A stretch of DNA of 64,000 bases. Origin: Clostridium folliculivorans. GTDB taxonomy: Bacteria > Bacillota > Clostridia > Clostridiales > Clostridiaceae. The stretch lies in the NCBI RefSeq assembly GCF_024341905.1, contig NZ_BQXY01000003.1:513477-577476 (forward strand), written 5' to 3'. Positions 26,335 through 35,550 of this stretch are shown piece after piece. Position numbers and translations under genes: made by a program. The notes below the pieces were generated by a model, which saw only the letters and a list, made by a program, of their open reading frames with translations, did not search any database and was not told where the DNA came from. Numbering within the stretch: position 1 is the first letter of the stretch; every line of letters starts with the position of its first letter.

Positions 26335-26503
26335 TTATTATGCCCCCATCGTCTTGTTTATTTATTGAAACTAACTTTTTGAAATTATAACATAGTGTCT
26401 TTTTTAGTACAAGTTACTTTTAATCACTAATATCACGATAAGTAAATTAGATCTAATTTAGTATTTTTGAAGATTACATAGCTTCGCCACTTTGTTAATT
26501 ACC

Positions 26504-27526
26504 CTAGTCTTTTGCATTTCCTATATATAAAAGCTTTTGTCTTAGTTTATCTTTTGTACCTTCATCACAAAATGCAAAGCTTATTGCATTTTCTATTGTA
26601 TTAATTACTTCTGAATCAGTTAATCTAAAATTACTTATTATCTTGATATATTCATTAGTCAAAGTCGTATTTGAAACAGTATTGTTATCTGTATTTACTG
26701 TAACAATTAAATTTTTCTTAATATATTTATATATTGGGTGGTCTATAATTCTATCTACTATTCCTGTATTATAGTTACTAGTCACACAAACTTCCAAAGG
26801 AATATTTTTATCAAGCAAAATCTTCATGGTTTTTTCGCTTTTTATAGCCGCTGTACCATGACCAATTCTCTCTGCATGAAGTAACTCTATAGATTTATCT
26901 ATATTTTCAAAGTTCCCAGTCTCACCTGCATGTATAGTTATATGAAAACCTAAGCTTTTAGCCTTATCAAATAATTCAACAAATTGGTCTGCAGGATACT
27001 TTTGTTCATCACCTGCTAGATCTATAGCAACTACTTTGCTACCTAAAAACTTTTTTGCAGCGTAGAGTTGCTCCTTATTTACTTCATAACTTTCATGCCT
27101 TAAAAGACATATAATTAAGTTAAATTCCACATCAAATTTTGCCTTACCTTCATTAGCTCCATCTATTACAGCCTGAATAACATCTTCCATCGCTAATCCA
27201 TTTTTACAATGGAACCAAGGGGCGAATCTTATCTCTATATATTTTATATTTTCAGAATTACAATCTTCAATAAGTTCATATGCAATCCTTTTTAAATTTT
27301 CTTTACTTTGCATTACCGATATTGGAATCTCAAATTTTTTCAAATATTCTTCTAAGGAAACAGTTTTATCTAGTACTGCTATTTTATTTATAAACTCTTC
27401 TTTCTTGTCTTTTCCCATATATCCATCTTGTTTCATCAACTCAAGCATTGTGTTAGGTCTTACAGAACCATCTAAATGGCAATGTAGATGTATCTTAGGT
27501 AAAGATAATAATTTTTCAAGTTTCAA
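26504..27526 (-). CDS. add: Adenosine deaminase
   Basis: 340 residues. Converts adenosine (and deoxyadenosine) to inosine with ammonia release. Zinc and catalytic residues: LHCHLDGS (His 15 and 17), the HAGE motif (about 206, zinc His and catalytic Glu region), ERIGHGTA (His) and VNTDNNTVSNT (zinc Asp). The Asp-Asn pair instead of Asp-Asp is common in bacterial members. Cytoplasmic purine salvage. The start is TTG 27526 with GAAGGTG upstream. It follows the histidine kinase gene by only 17 nt, so it may be read from the same transcript. Confidence 0.95.
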   Translation of the reverse strand: MKLEKLLSLPKIHLHCHLDGSVRPNTMLELMKQDGYMGKDKKEEFINKIAVLDKTVSLEEYLKKFEIPISVMQSKENLKRIAYELIEDCNSENIKYIEIRFAPWFHCKNGLAMEDVIQAVIDGANEGKAKFDVEFNLIICLLRHESYEVNKEQLYAAKKFLGSKVVAIDLAGDEQKYPADQFVELFDKAKSLGFHITIHAGETGNFENIDKSIELLHAERIGHGTAAIKSEKTMKILLDKNIPLEVCVTSNYNTGIVDRIIDHPIYKYIKKNLIVTVNTDNNTVSNTTLTNEYIKIISNFRLTDSEVINTIENAISFAFCDEGTKDKLRQKLLYIGNAKD

Positions 27527-27543
27527 ATAATCACCTTCTCTTA

Positions 27544-28911
27544 TTAAACATTTTTTATATTAGCAATATAAAACGCCACTCCATTGTTTTCATTCTTAGC
27601 TTGTATATTGGCTCCATGACACTCGACTATCTCTTTTACTATGGATAGACCTAATCCGTATTTTCCATTTTTCCCCTTAGTGAAAGGTAGAAATAAATTT
27701 TCAAAATCCTTCTCATCTATTTCTTCACCATCATTGTATATTCTTATAGTATATTTGCCTTGTTCTATATATAGACTTACCTCAACCTTTTTCCTAGCAT
27801 ATCTTGATGCATTATCAAGCAAGTTTTCAAGTACAATAGTAAATTGCTCTTTATCTCCTAAAGTAAGTGCATCTTCTAATGTTTCTATATCCCATTGCAA
27901 CTCCATATTATTGGCTTTTATTTTATAAAAAACATCAGAGATCACATCACATAGCGAGTATAATTGGTTTTTAACGGGTTTAGAATTTACATATTCAAGC
28001 TTAGAAAGTTGTAACAGATCCTTTATCCTCTTCTGAAGCATTATAGCTTCTTCATCTATAACTTTCATTGTCCCTTGAAGAGTTCCATTTGGATAAATTC
28101 CGTCCTCAACCGCTTGTACATAGTTCCTAATTACCATAACAGGTGTTTTTAATTCATGCGAAACCTGCTGAAGCATATTTTGTCTCCATTCATCTCTTTT
28201 TATAAGCTGGATTCTCATATCTTCAATACTTTCTGCTAACCTGCCAAGTTCATCTCCTCTTTCAAGTTTAAGTGAATCATACCAATCCTGTTTAGCTATT
28301 CTTTTTACTCTTCCTTCCAAAAATTTTATAGGTGCAGTTATATAATTGGAAAATGCCATAGATACCATTAAACTTATCATTATTGCAATGATTCCCCCAA
28401 CTATTAGTTTCTCCGTAACATCCTTTACAAGTTTATTTCTATAGGTATCCATCATAAAAGATATTATATAGGAATCCTTTCCCTCGAAGTTAGTCTTTTT
28501 TATAACATAATATAATCTACCACTGCTGAGTTTATAATCATATCTCTTGCTAGTTTCAGTCTGAGTCATTGTTTCTTTTTCAATTATCTTCATAAGGTCA
28601 TTGGTTAAAGAAGACCTAGAAAATCTCTTAATAATGTTTAGATTTTGATATGGATACACCACCTGAGTTACCGATCTTGTATCTTGAATCATACCTATGT
28701 TTTCAGCATTTATCTCTTCTAATTCTAGATTCTTATCTTTATTTTTTGACTGAAGAAAAGTATCTTGTGCTAATTCTATGGTTTTATAAGTTTCATCTGT
28801 AAAAAAGGAACTTATTGATATATTGAAGTACAGAACTAAACATATAAATACTCCAGCTATTATACCGGCACTCACAGCCCAAACTTGAAAGGTCAAAGAT
28901 TTATTTTTCAT
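27544..28911 (-). CDS. Sensor histidine kinase (OmpR-partner type)
   Basis: 455 residues. Helix 1 (about 8-32, VWAVSAGIIAGVFICLVLYF), an extracellular sensor region of about 130 residues, helix 2 (LIVGGIIAIMISLMVSMAFS), HAMP, the HisKA dimer domain with QQVSHELKTPVMVIRNY (phospho-His), and HATPase_c with NLLDNASRYA, KGKNGKYGLGLSIV. All boxes are intact. ATG 28911 has GGGGG 4 nt upstream; the longer in-frame start at 28968 would overlap the regulator gene and lacks a ribosome site. The cognate regulator gene (28931-29593) lies 19 nt upstream. The stimulus is unknown. Confidence 0.93.
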   Translation of the reverse strand: MKNKSLTFQVWAVSAGIIAGVFICLVLYFNISISSFFTDETYKTIELAQDTFLQSKNKDKNLELEEINAENIGMIQDTRSVTQVVYPYQNLNIIKRFSRSSLTNDLMKIIEKETMTQTETSKRYDYKLSSGRLYYVIKKTNFEGKDSYIISFMMDTYRNKLVKDVTEKLIVGGIIAIMISLMVSMAFSNYITAPIKFLEGRVKRIAKQDWYDSLKLERGDELGRLAESIEDMRIQLIKRDEWRQNMLQQVSHELKTPVMVIRNYVQAVEDGIYPNGTLQGTMKVIDEEAIMLQKRIKDLLQLSKLEYVNSKPVKNQLYSLCDVISDVFYKIKANNMELQWDIETLEDALTLGDKEQFTIVLENLLDNASRYARKKVEVSLYIEQGKYTIRIYNDGEEIDEKDFENLFLPFTKGKNGKYGLGLSIVKEIVECHGANIQAKNENNGVAFYIANIKNV

Positions 28912-28930
28912 AATACCCCCAAAATTATCA

Positions 28931-29593
28931 CTAATTAAGTCTATAACCAAATCCATATACAGTCTCAATCCTAAGTTCTGGCATTCTTTTTCTAAGCCTT
29001 CTTACAAGATCATCCACAACCCTGTCACTTCCATAATAACTTTCTCCCCAAATCATATTTAATATATCATCTCTTGAAAAAGTTTTTTGTTTATTGTTTA
29101 AGAAAAGCATAAGAAGATCAAACTCCTTAGAACTAAGACCTACATCTTCGCCACCTTTTGTTATTATTCTTTTATCTGTTTCAATCAAATACCCATATAA
29201 ATACTGACCACTTGATAGATCTAATTCTTTGTATGTTCTATCTAATAGTTTTTTTGTTCTTATAACTAATTCTCTAGGCATAAAAGGTTTAGCTAGGTAG
29301 TCATCACTACCCATCTCAAGTCCTACTATCCTATCAATATCTGCGTCTCTTGCCGATATAAAAATAACAGGAATATTTTTATTGTTAGCCTTAATTTCTT
29401 TTAAAACTGTAAATCCATCAACATCCGGCAACATTATATCTAAAATCCAAAGATGAGGATTCTCATATATAGATTCTATAGCATCTTCACCTTTTAAAAA
29501 GCTAGATACTTCGAAACCTTCTCTTACTAAATAAGAGCATAATACTGTATTTAGATTCTTATCATCCTCAACTAAGAATATCTTATAACTCAT
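28931..29593 (-). CDS. OmpR/PhoB-family response regulator
   Basis: 220 residues. Receiver domain with the acidic pair VEDDKN, phosphorylation Asp in LWILDIMLPDVDG (about 53), Ser/Thr in VIFISARD and Lys in DYLAKPF. A C-terminal winged helix (about 125-218) shows LSSKEFDLLMLFLNNKQKTFSRDDIL and SDRVVDDLVRRLRKRM. First gene of a likely operon with the kinase and possibly adenosine deaminase. AGAGGAG precedes the ATG. Targets unknown. Confidence 0.95.
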   Translation of the reverse strand: MSYKIFLVEDDKNLNTVLCSYLVREGFEVSSFLKGEDAIESIYENPHLWILDIMLPDVDGFTVLKEIKANNKNIPVIFISARDADIDRIVGLEMGSDDYLAKPFMPRELVIRTKKLLDRTYKELDLSSGQYLYGYLIETDKRIITKGGEDVGLSSKEFDLLMLFLNNKQKTFSRDDILNMIWGESYYGSDRVVDDLVRRLRKRMPELRIETVYGFGYRLN

Positions 29594-29738
29594 AATTCTT
29601 CACTCCTCTTAGGGATCTTGCTAATTTAATTATCATAATTATACTCTAATTATTACAAAAAAGTTAATATTTTTTACATTAATAATTTAAAATAAGTTTA
29701 TATACCTAAAAGCCGAATAAGTTTTGTTTTTTTAAAGT

Positions 29739-29782
29739 AAAAAAATAGCCTAGCGATATTATATCACTTAAGCTATTTTTTT
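29739..29782 (-). terminator. Terminator of the hydF operon
   Basis: AAAAAATAGC/GCTATTTTTT arms with an inner AGTGATA/TATCGCT helix; a T-run follows on the minus strand. Confidence 0.88.
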
Positions 29783-29786
29783 AATT

Positions 29787-31022
29787 CTAATCTAATTCTT
29801 CATATTCTAGTTTAGCCATTGGGAATGGCTCTAATGCTCTTTCTAATATTCCTTGAACATATGCTATTAACATTCCATAGTTTACTATTGGTACATTATA
29901 CGCCTTGGCATCTTCTATTCTTGAGCACATTGCAGTTCTATTTAGCATACATCCACCACAGTGGACTATAAGTGAGTATTGCTTAACATCATCAGTAAAT
30001 ACTACGCCTGAAGAATATTCAAAGCTCAATTCTTTTCCTGTAAGCTGTCTAAGCCATCTAGGGATTTTTACTCTTGCTATATCATCCGCCTGTTTGTGAT
30101 GAGTACATCCTTCTGATACTAGGATCTTATCTCCATCCTTTAGCTTCTTAATCGCTCTTATTCCTCTAACCATCTCTGCAAGATCACCTTTGTATCTAGC
30201 AAATAATATTGAGAAAGAAGTAAGCATTATATCTTTAGGGGTATCTGCCGAAACCTTTAGAAATACCTGCGAATCAGTTATAACTAGCTTTGGTTTCCTT
30301 CCTAGGCTATCTAGTGTTTGCCTTAATTCATGTTCCTTTGTAACCACAGCAATTGCATCACTTTCCAAAATATCTCTGATTGTCTGCTGTTGTGGCAGTA
30401 TTAGTCTTCCTTTTGGGGCTGCTTTATCAATTGGTGTTACTAAGACAACTAAATCACCTGGATTTATGAGATCTCCAACTATTTTAAACCTATCTTCTTC
30501 CTGAGGCAAAAGGCTTATTATCTTGTTTTTTATTTCTTTTATTCCCTTATTTAGTGAAGCTGAAGCTGGAACCACTTGAATTGAAAGCTTCTTTGCCATT
30601 TCTTGAGCGGCTTCATCATAGGAAACCAATTGGTCAATTTTATTTAATACCCCTAAAACAGGAATATTCTTTTCTTTTATTAACTTGACTATATTTATGT
30701 CTTCTCCTGTAACACCAACAGCACCATCTACAACTATTAGCGCAACATCTGCTTTGTCTAAAACTTCAATAGTCTTTTTTATTCTAAGTTCTCCTAGTTC
30801 TCCTTGATCATCAAGCCCAGCTGTATCAATTATTACACATGGTCCAATTGGCAGTATCTCTATAGCTTTATAAACAGGATCCGTTGTGGTCCCCTTAACT
30901 TCTGATACTATAGAGATTTCTTGTTCTGTAATCGCATTTATAATACTTGATTTACCTGCATTTCTTCTTCCAAAAAGTGCTATATGTACTCGCTCTGAAC
31001 GAGGTGTAGAATTTAAACTCAT
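29787..31022 (-). CDS. hydF: [FeFe]-hydrogenase maturation GTPase HydF
   Basis: 411 residues. Scaffold on which the 2Fe subcluster of the H-cluster is built before transfer to the hydrogenase. GTPase domain: GRRNAGKSS (P-loop), T/S switch near KGTTTDP, DTAGLDD and NKID. A dimerisation domain follows. The C-terminal cluster-binding domain holds EGCTHHKQADD and HCGGCMLNRTAMCSR, giving the C-x-H and H-C-x-x-C ligands of HydF. This shows that the host makes [FeFe] hydrogenase; hydE and hydG are not in the window. The operon order is hxlR-aspA-hydF, with 14 nt to aspA. Confidence 0.96.
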   Translation of the reverse strand: MSLNSTPRSERVHIALFGRRNAGKSSIINAITEQEISIVSEVKGTTTDPVYKAIEILPIGPCVIIDTAGLDDQGELGELRIKKTIEVLDKADVALIVVDGAVGVTGEDINIVKLIKEKNIPVLGVLNKIDQLVSYDEAAQEMAKKLSIQVVPASASLNKGIKEIKNKIISLLPQEEDRFKIVGDLINPGDLVVLVTPIDKAAPKGRLILPQQQTIRDILESDAIAVVTKEHELRQTLDSLGRKPKLVITDSQVFLKVSADTPKDIMLTSFSILFARYKGDLAEMVRGIRAIKKLKDGDKILVSEGCTHHKQADDIARVKIPRWLRQLTGKELSFEYSSGVVFTDDVKQYSLIVHCGGCMLNRTAMCSRIEDAKAYNVPIVNYGMLIAYVQGILERALEPFPMAKLEYEELD

Positions 31023-31036
31023 ATAATCTTCTCTCC

Positions 31037-32434
31037 TTACTTTCCAGGTATACCTGGCTTTGTTAGCTCTAACGGGTTAAGTATTGCATCTACTTCTTCC
31101 TTAGTCAATATATTTTCTAGATAGATTGCTTCTCTTAAGGTTATTCCCAAAACTAATGCTTTTTTTGCAATTTCACTTGCTCTATCATAACCTATATGAT
31201 GTATTAAAGCAGCTGTCATAGCTGTGGATTTCTCTAAATTTTCTCTGCAGACGTCCTTATTTACCTCAATACCTTCAATACATTTCTCTCTAAATATTAT
31301 AACAGCTTTTTCTAATAACTCTAAGGATTCTAATAGATTTTCTGTTATAAGAGGAATGAAGGCATTAAGTTCAAGCTGTCCACTGGCCGCAGCAAAAGTT
31401 ATTCCACTGTCATTTGAAACAACCCTCATAGCAACCTGTGCTATCATCTCTGGTATCACTGGATTAACCTTTCCAGGCATTATGGATGATCCTGGCTGTC
31501 TCATTGGAAGTATCAATTCCCCAACGCCCCCCTTAGGGCCAGAGCTTAAAAGTCTTAAATCGTTTGATATTTTCATTAAGTTAACAGCACAGGATTTTAA
31601 AAGACCTGACACTTCAACAAAAACATCAGCGTTTTGAGTAATATCCATAGGAAAATCAGAACGTGCGAGACCGAGCCCTGTAAGCTGCTGAAGCATATCA
31701 GTCATCATAAAAATATATTTATTTGTGGCATTTAATCCGGTACCGATTGCTGTTCCACCTATATTTGTCACTCTAAGTCTTTCTTCAACCTTATAAATTC
31801 TCCATCTATCTCTCTCTATAGCTTTTGCATAAGCACCAAACCCTTGCCCAACCATCATAGGTAGTGCATCCATAAGTTCTGTTCTACCAAGCTTTAATAT
31901 ATTTGCGAACTCATTCTCCTTTACTTGAAGAGATTCCTGTAAATTTGCTAATGCATCAGCTAATCTTCTTATCTTTCTTATAGCCGCAATTCTTAAAGCA
32001 GTTGGACATACATCATTTGTAGACTGAGACATATTTACGTGATTCAACGGATGAATCACATCATAGTTTCCCTTTTTTTCGCCTAATAGCTCTAAAGCTC
32101 TATTGGCTATAACCTCATTTACATTCATATTAGTAGAGGTTCCAGCACCACCTTGGAAGGCATTTATCTTAAAGCTATCATTATGCAAGCCTTCTGCAAC
32201 TTCTTCTGCCGCACTAATTATAGCTTTTCCTTTTTCTTCATCTAGTCTTTTAAGCTTTGAATTCACTAACGCTGCTGCTTTTTTTATAATTGCAATTTCT
32301 TTCACATAATCTATATTGACGTACCTATCTCCAAGATTAAAGTTTTCCATAGCTCTTACAGTATTTATACCATAATACTTAGAATCATCTATATTTCTAT
32401 CTCCTAGCATATCATGTTCTAATCTAACATCCAT
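31037..32434 (-). CDS. aspA: Aspartate ammonia-lyase
   Basis: 465 residues, aspartase/fumarase superfamily; cleaves L-aspartate to fumarate and ammonia. Superfamily signature GSSIMPGKVNPVIPEM (about 315, catalytic loop Ser) and the regions QGGAGTSTNMNVNEVIANRA and NMSQSTNDVCPTA are as in AspA; the latter two distinguish it from fumarase in combination with GRTELMDALPMM. It is soluble and tetrameric. The gene lies between the hxlR regulator (12 nt) and hydF (14 nt). Pairing of aspA with hydF may supply ammonia or nitrogen for H-cluster ligand synthesis; this is inference. Confidence 0.95.
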   Translation of the reverse strand: MDVRLEHDMLGDRNIDDSKYYGINTVRAMENFNLGDRYVNIDYVKEIAIIKKAAALVNSKLKRLDEEKGKAIISAAEEVAEGLHNDSFKINAFQGGAGTSTNMNVNEVIANRALELLGEKKGNYDVIHPLNHVNMSQSTNDVCPTALRIAAIRKIRRLADALANLQESLQVKENEFANILKLGRTELMDALPMMVGQGFGAYAKAIERDRWRIYKVEERLRVTNIGGTAIGTGLNATNKYIFMMTDMLQQLTGLGLARSDFPMDITQNADVFVEVSGLLKSCAVNLMKISNDLRLLSSGPKGGVGELILPMRQPGSSIMPGKVNPVIPEMIAQVAMRVVSNDSGITFAAASGQLELNAFIPLITENLLESLELLEKAVIIFREKCIEGIEVNKDVCRENLEKSTAMTAALIHHIGYDRASEIAKKALVLGITLREAIYLENILTKEEVDAILNPLELTKPGIPGK

Positions 32435-32446
32435 AACTCTGCTCCT

Positions 32447-32785
32447 TTACATTTCTACTTCCTTCACCATATTTTCTGCGCCCCACTTTGACATAATCTC
32501 AAGAACAGGAATAAGGCTTTTTCCTCTTTCTGTTAGAGAGTATTCCACCTTGGGAGGAACTTCGTTATACTGTTTTCTATTTATTATCTTATCTGACTCA
32601 AGCTCTTTAAGTTGTTGGCTCAATGTCTTATGCGCAATTGTTTGGAGTCTTTCTTTCAACTTGTTGTATCTAACTACTTCATGTCTATATATCTCCCATA
32701 GTATTATCCATTTCCACTTTCCCTCTAATACAGAAATGGTATAATACATTGGGCATTCCCCATATCTATCAATAAATTTATCCAT
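32447..32785 (-). CDS. HxlR-family transcription regulator
   Basis: 112 residues, winged helix of the HxlR type: CPMYYTISVLEGKWKWIILWEI, LQTIAHKTLSQQLKELESDKII, then the wing YNEVPPKVEYSLTERGKSL. Members often sense quinones, aldehydes or other electrophiles through a Cys near the N-terminus; here the Cys is in YGECPMYY (about 11). First gene of the operon with aspA and hydF, and divergent from an FMN reductase gene. Dyads in the shared upstream region are likely binding sites. GGGGG precedes the ATG. Confidence 0.92.
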   Translation of the reverse strand: MDKFIDRYGECPMYYTISVLEGKWKWIILWEIYRHEVVRYNKLKERLQTIAHKTLSQQLKELESDKIINRKQYNEVPPKVEYSLTERGKSLIPVLEIMSKWGAENMVKEVEM

Positions 32786-32805
32786 GTTTCCCCCTTATAA
32801 GCATA

Positions 32806-32879
32806 ATAGTCAGTTTGACTATATTCTATCTCAATACTTACTTTTTGTTAAGTATATAACAAATAAGTGCATACTTACT
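32806..32879. promoter_or_regulatory. Cluster of dyads, candidate HxlR operators
   Basis: ATAGTCAGTTTGACTAT (32806-32822), ATACTT...AAGTAT (32834-32855) and TAAGTGCATACTTA (32866-32879), spaced about three helical turns apart in front of hxlR. The first covers the likely promoter/start zone of hxlR. Suggests autoregulation, and possibly control of the divergent FMN reductase. Confidence 0.5.
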
Positions 32880-33113
32880 TCTTTTTATATTAGAATATAT
32901 AATTTATTATATAAAGTCAATTTACTTGAAGTTTCTTCACTCTTATATTGGCTATTTATTTTCACTCATAAATACTTATTTGTTTATAAAAAAAATTTAT
33001 GTAGTTTTGAAAATAGCTTTCAGATTGAGTAGTATATCTTTATTAACTTAAACTGAAAATTAATGTAATTAGTGAAGCTATAAGTTAAGTATTAGTTTAG
33101 AGGAGAGGTTAAT
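32880..33113. other. AT-rich upstream region of the FMN reductase gene
   Basis: No ORF with ribosome site and no hairpin beyond the dyads. The promoter of the FMN reductase gene must lie here, but no consensus pair is clear. Confidence 0.4.
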
Positions 33114-33764
33114 ATGAAAGTTATTGCTTTAAATGGTAGTCCAAGAAAAACTAAAAATACTGCTACTGTTCTAAAAGAGGCTCTTGAAGGAGCAAAAACG
33201 CAGGGTGCAGAGGTCGAACTTATCAATCTTTACGACTTAAACTATAAAGGTTGCATTAGCTGCTTTGCTTGCAAAAGAATCTGTGGTCAAAGCTACGGTA
33301 AATGTGCTGTTAAGGATGATTTACAGCCAGTGCTTAGAAAAATTGAGGAAGCAGATGCTCTAATATTAGGTTCACCAATATATTTGGGTGAAGTAACTGG
33401 TGAAATGAGATCATTCTTAGAAAGATTTCTATTTCAGTACTTAGCTTACGATACTGATCATTCATTCCACTTTAACAAAAAATTACCTATAGGATTAATT
33501 TACACAATGAATGTTCCAAGCCAGCATATGAGTGCAGTTGGATATGAGAGCAAGTTCAAAAATACTGAAGATATGATGAAAAGATTTTTTGGTGAAGCAG
33601 AATCATTATTTGTAAACGATACTTATCAGTTCGATGATTATTCAAAATACGTTTCTACAATGTTTGATGTAGATCATAAGATTAAAGTTAGAGATGAAGA
33701 TTTTCCTAAAGATTTAAAGAAAGCTTTTGAATTAGGTATAAGATTGGTTCAACAAACTCTCTAA
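33114..33764 (+). CDS. NADPH-dependent FMN reductase / flavodoxin-fold protein
   Basis: 216 residues. Flavodoxin-like N-terminus with the FMN-binding loop ALNGSPRKTKNTATVL, then a Cys-rich insert GCISCFACKRICGQSYGKC (about 43-62), and LILGSPIYLGEVTGEMRSFLERF. The Cys pattern is like iron-sulfur flavoproteins and the clostridial flavodoxin family reductases, and may bind a [4Fe-4S] cluster. It transfers electrons to quinones, nitro compounds or metal ions. Divergent to hxlR, a frequent partner, so it is a likely target of that regulator. AGAGGAG is well placed. Confidence 0.9.
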   Translation: MKVIALNGSPRKTKNTATVLKEALEGAKTQGAEVELINLYDLNYKGCISCFACKRICGQSYGKCAVKDDLQPVLRKIEEADALILGSPIYLGEVTGEMRSFLERFLFQYLAYDTDHSFHFNKKLPIGLIYTMNVPSQHMSAVGYESKFKNTEDMMKRFFGEAESLFVNDTYQFDDYSKYVSTMFDVDHKIKVRDEDFPKDLKKAFELGIRLVQQTL

Positions 33765-33862
33765 AAACGGCATTATACCTATATATTTATATAAATATAT
33801 AATCATATGTTTATATCTTTATAAAAACATATATTTATATAAATCCGCATTCTCATATTTTA

Positions 33863-33922
33863 GAGTTCCTTTATACATGGTAAAAGTCACAGGTGCGTGA
33901 TTTTCGAACAAGTATGGAACCC
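33863..33922 (+). repeat. Dispersed palindromic repeat, family A, short copy A1
   Basis: GAGTTCCTTTATACATG... at the left and AAGTATGGAACCC at the right, with inner hairpin TCAC/GTGA flanked by AAAA/TTTT. Its core is nearly the same as in A2 (AAAAGTCA-AGGTGC-TGATTTTCG), but the CAACTATTAA and AAGTTTC blocks are missing. Confidence 0.6.
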
Positions 33923-33982
33923 AATCATATGTTTTACTACTTAGAAAATACTTTTTAAAAGTATTTAACTCAAGTATTTCAT

Positions 33983-34042
33983 AAACCGAAGACCATGTAT
34001 ACGTTAGGAATACCTTTACTTGTATACATGGTCTTTGGTTTT
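33983..34042. terminator. Large hairpin after nudC
   Basis: AAACC-AAGACCATGTATAC pairs with GTATACATGGTCTTTGGTTT (one bulge), an about 18-bp stem with a 19-nt loop. It lies between convergent genes and can terminate both. Confidence 0.7.
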
Positions 34043-34064
34043 CATTTTATAAACAAACTATATT

Positions 34065-34883
34065 TTAGTCTTTATAAATAACTCCATCTATTATCTTTCT
34101 TGCAAGAGTAAACTTTTCAGGTATGTTTGGGAAATGATCTTTATCGAACCAATCAGCATATAATATCTCTTTTCCATCTACCTTTATATCACCAGATTCA
34201 TATTCCGCAATGAAACCTAGCATTAAGGAATTCGGAAAAGACCAAGGCGCACTGTTATGGTATCTAACATTCTTTACCTTTATCCCAACTTCTTCTAACA
34301 CTTCTCTTTTAACAGCACTTTCTAGGTCTTCGCCTGCTTCTACAAAACCAGCAATTAAGCTATACATGTTATTTTTAAAATTACTATTATGAGCAAGTAA
34401 AATCTGATCTCCTTTTATAACAGCAACTATTATAGCTGGGCATATCACAGGATACATTACATGATCACATTTTGGACATACCTTCGCAATTTCATCTTCT
34501 TTAGTTACCGTTTTTGCTCCACATTTTCCGCAGAACTTATTAGTTCTGTTCCAATGAAGTATTTGATTTGCTCTTCCTGCAGCAGAAAATAGGCATTCAT
34601 TTACTGTGTTCGCAAAATCTCTTAGGGACATTAATTCAAACCCCTCAGATAGCTTAATTTCAGAATGAGTCTCTGTGGCAAAACAGCTAATCTCAGCAAT
34701 TTCACCTATAAAGAACTGATCTTCATATTTTATGTTTATTGGCTTTATCTCCTTTAACAAAGGAATTTTTATTGAATTTTGTTCTATCTTGACTAATATA
34801 TTTCCATTGTAAAAAACAAATACGAAATCATCATCTATGATTTTCTTAGTTACATCTGATAATATTTTAAAATACTGTTCCAT
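34065..34883 (-). CDS. nudC: NAD(+) diphosphatase / NAD-capped RNA hydrolase NudC
   Basis: 272 residues. Zinc ribbon CGKCGAKT...CPKCDHVMYP (about 117-143), followed by a Nudix domain with box GFVEAGEDLESAVKREVLEEVGI (shortened: GEDLESAVKREVLEEVGI, about 187-206) and the downstream array element PWSFPNSLMLGF that marks NudC (SQPWPFPxS type). It hydrolyses NADH/NAD+ to NMN and AMP and can remove NAD caps from RNA. AAAGGATT precedes the ATG. Single gene. Confidence 0.95.
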   Translation of the reverse strand: MEQYFKILSDVTKKIIDDDFVFVFYNGNILVKIEQNSIKIPLLKEIKPINIKYEDQFFIGEIAEISCFATETHSEIKLSEGFELMSLRDFANTVNECLFSAAGRANQILHWNRTNKFCGKCGAKTVTKEDEIAKVCPKCDHVMYPVICPAIIVAVIKGDQILLAHNSNFKNNMYSLIAGFVEAGEDLESAVKREVLEEVGIKVKNVRYHNSAPWSFPNSLMLGFIAEYESGDIKVDGKEILYADWFDKDHFPNIPEKFTLARKIIDGVIYKD

Positions 34884-34933
34884 TTTTAAATCCTTTCTTT
34901 GATGCGTTATACTTCAGTCTGGCAACCTTATAT

Positions 34934-35024
34934 AGTTCCTCGTTCAACTATTAATTTATACATGCTAAAAGTCATAGGTGCATGATTTTCGGACATGCAT
35001 AGCTTAAGTTTCCGTAATAGAACT
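34934..35024 (+). repeat. Dispersed palindromic repeat, family A, copy A2
   Basis: Starts AGTTCCTCGTTCAACTATTAA and ends AAGTTTCCGTAATAGAACT (each shortened in part: GTTCAACTATTAA, AAGTTTCCGTAATA). Inner hairpin ATCATGCACC/… with AAAAGTCAT and ATGATTTTC arms. It reaches almost to the stop codon of the gene at 35027. Confidence 0.7.
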
Positions 35025-35026
35025 CT

Positions 35027-35263
35027 TTAGTTACTTACTACCTTCTTATATTTAGAAAACTCATTCACTATATAAATAGGAAAAGCTATTCCTACAAATA
35101 AGAATATGATTGCACTCAATATTGTAAAATAAAGGTTTGCTATATGTTTCAACATATAAGTGTTGACAGGTAATATGATAAACATATAAAAAATAATAAG
35201 TTGATTTAAATCTTTTACTTTCTTACCTTTCTCTGAATTAACAAACTCAATAAACTTATCCAT
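35027..35263 (-). CDS. Small membrane protein of unknown function
   Basis: 78 residues with two hydrophobic helices (LIIFYMFIILPVNTYML, about 22-40, and FTILSAIIFLFVGIAFPIYIV, about 46-67), a charged N-terminus (NSEKGKKVKD) and a short basic C-terminus (KYKKVVSN). AGGAGAG lies 7 nt before the ATG. No family recognised. It is a single gene flanked by a repeat element. Confidence 0.7.
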   Translation of the reverse strand: MDKFIEFVNSEKGKKVKDLNQLIIFYMFIILPVNTYMLKHIANLYFTILSAIIFLFVGIAFPIYIVNEFSKYKKVVSN

Positions 35264-35501
35264 AATAGCTCTCCTAATTTAAAATTTTAATGCATATATT
35301 ACTTCTCAACAGGATTTATATAACAAAACTAGCCTTTCAAATCCTTATACTTCATATAATTATACTGCTTATAATTGCGTATATCAATTTTTTTACACAT
35401 CTGATTTTTAGAGCAAATGTGAATAAAATTGCAAACTAGTAGATATACTACAGTTGCTAGTTTTAGTCGATATAAATTTTTATGTTTTCTTACACAGAAA
35501 T
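35264..35501. other. Non-coding region
   Basis: AT-rich DNA between the small membrane protein and the rhamnose operon terminator. Nothing recognisable. Confidence 0.4.
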
Positions 35502-35540
35502 AGAAGAAACCAATGAGTCCAGCTGCTCATTGGTTCTTCT
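35502..35540 (-). terminator. Terminator of the rhaA-rhaD-fucO operon
   Basis: AGAAGAAACCAATGAG pairs with CTCATTGGTTCTTCT with one bulged A and an 8-nt loop. The T-run is short. Confidence 0.8.
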
Positions 35541-35550
35541 TAATTTTATT

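Noticed and set aside
26504..27526. Adenosine deaminase has Asp-Asn in place of Asp-Asp near the zinc site
   Set aside because: The same NTDN motif occurs in many ordinary bacterial adenosine deaminases, so it is not a sign of lost or changed activity.
33765..33860. ATATATTTATATAAAT repeats as a possible origin or CRISPR-like array
   Set aside because: Simple AT-rich hairpin sequence after a gene end, with no regular spacers and no DnaA boxes.
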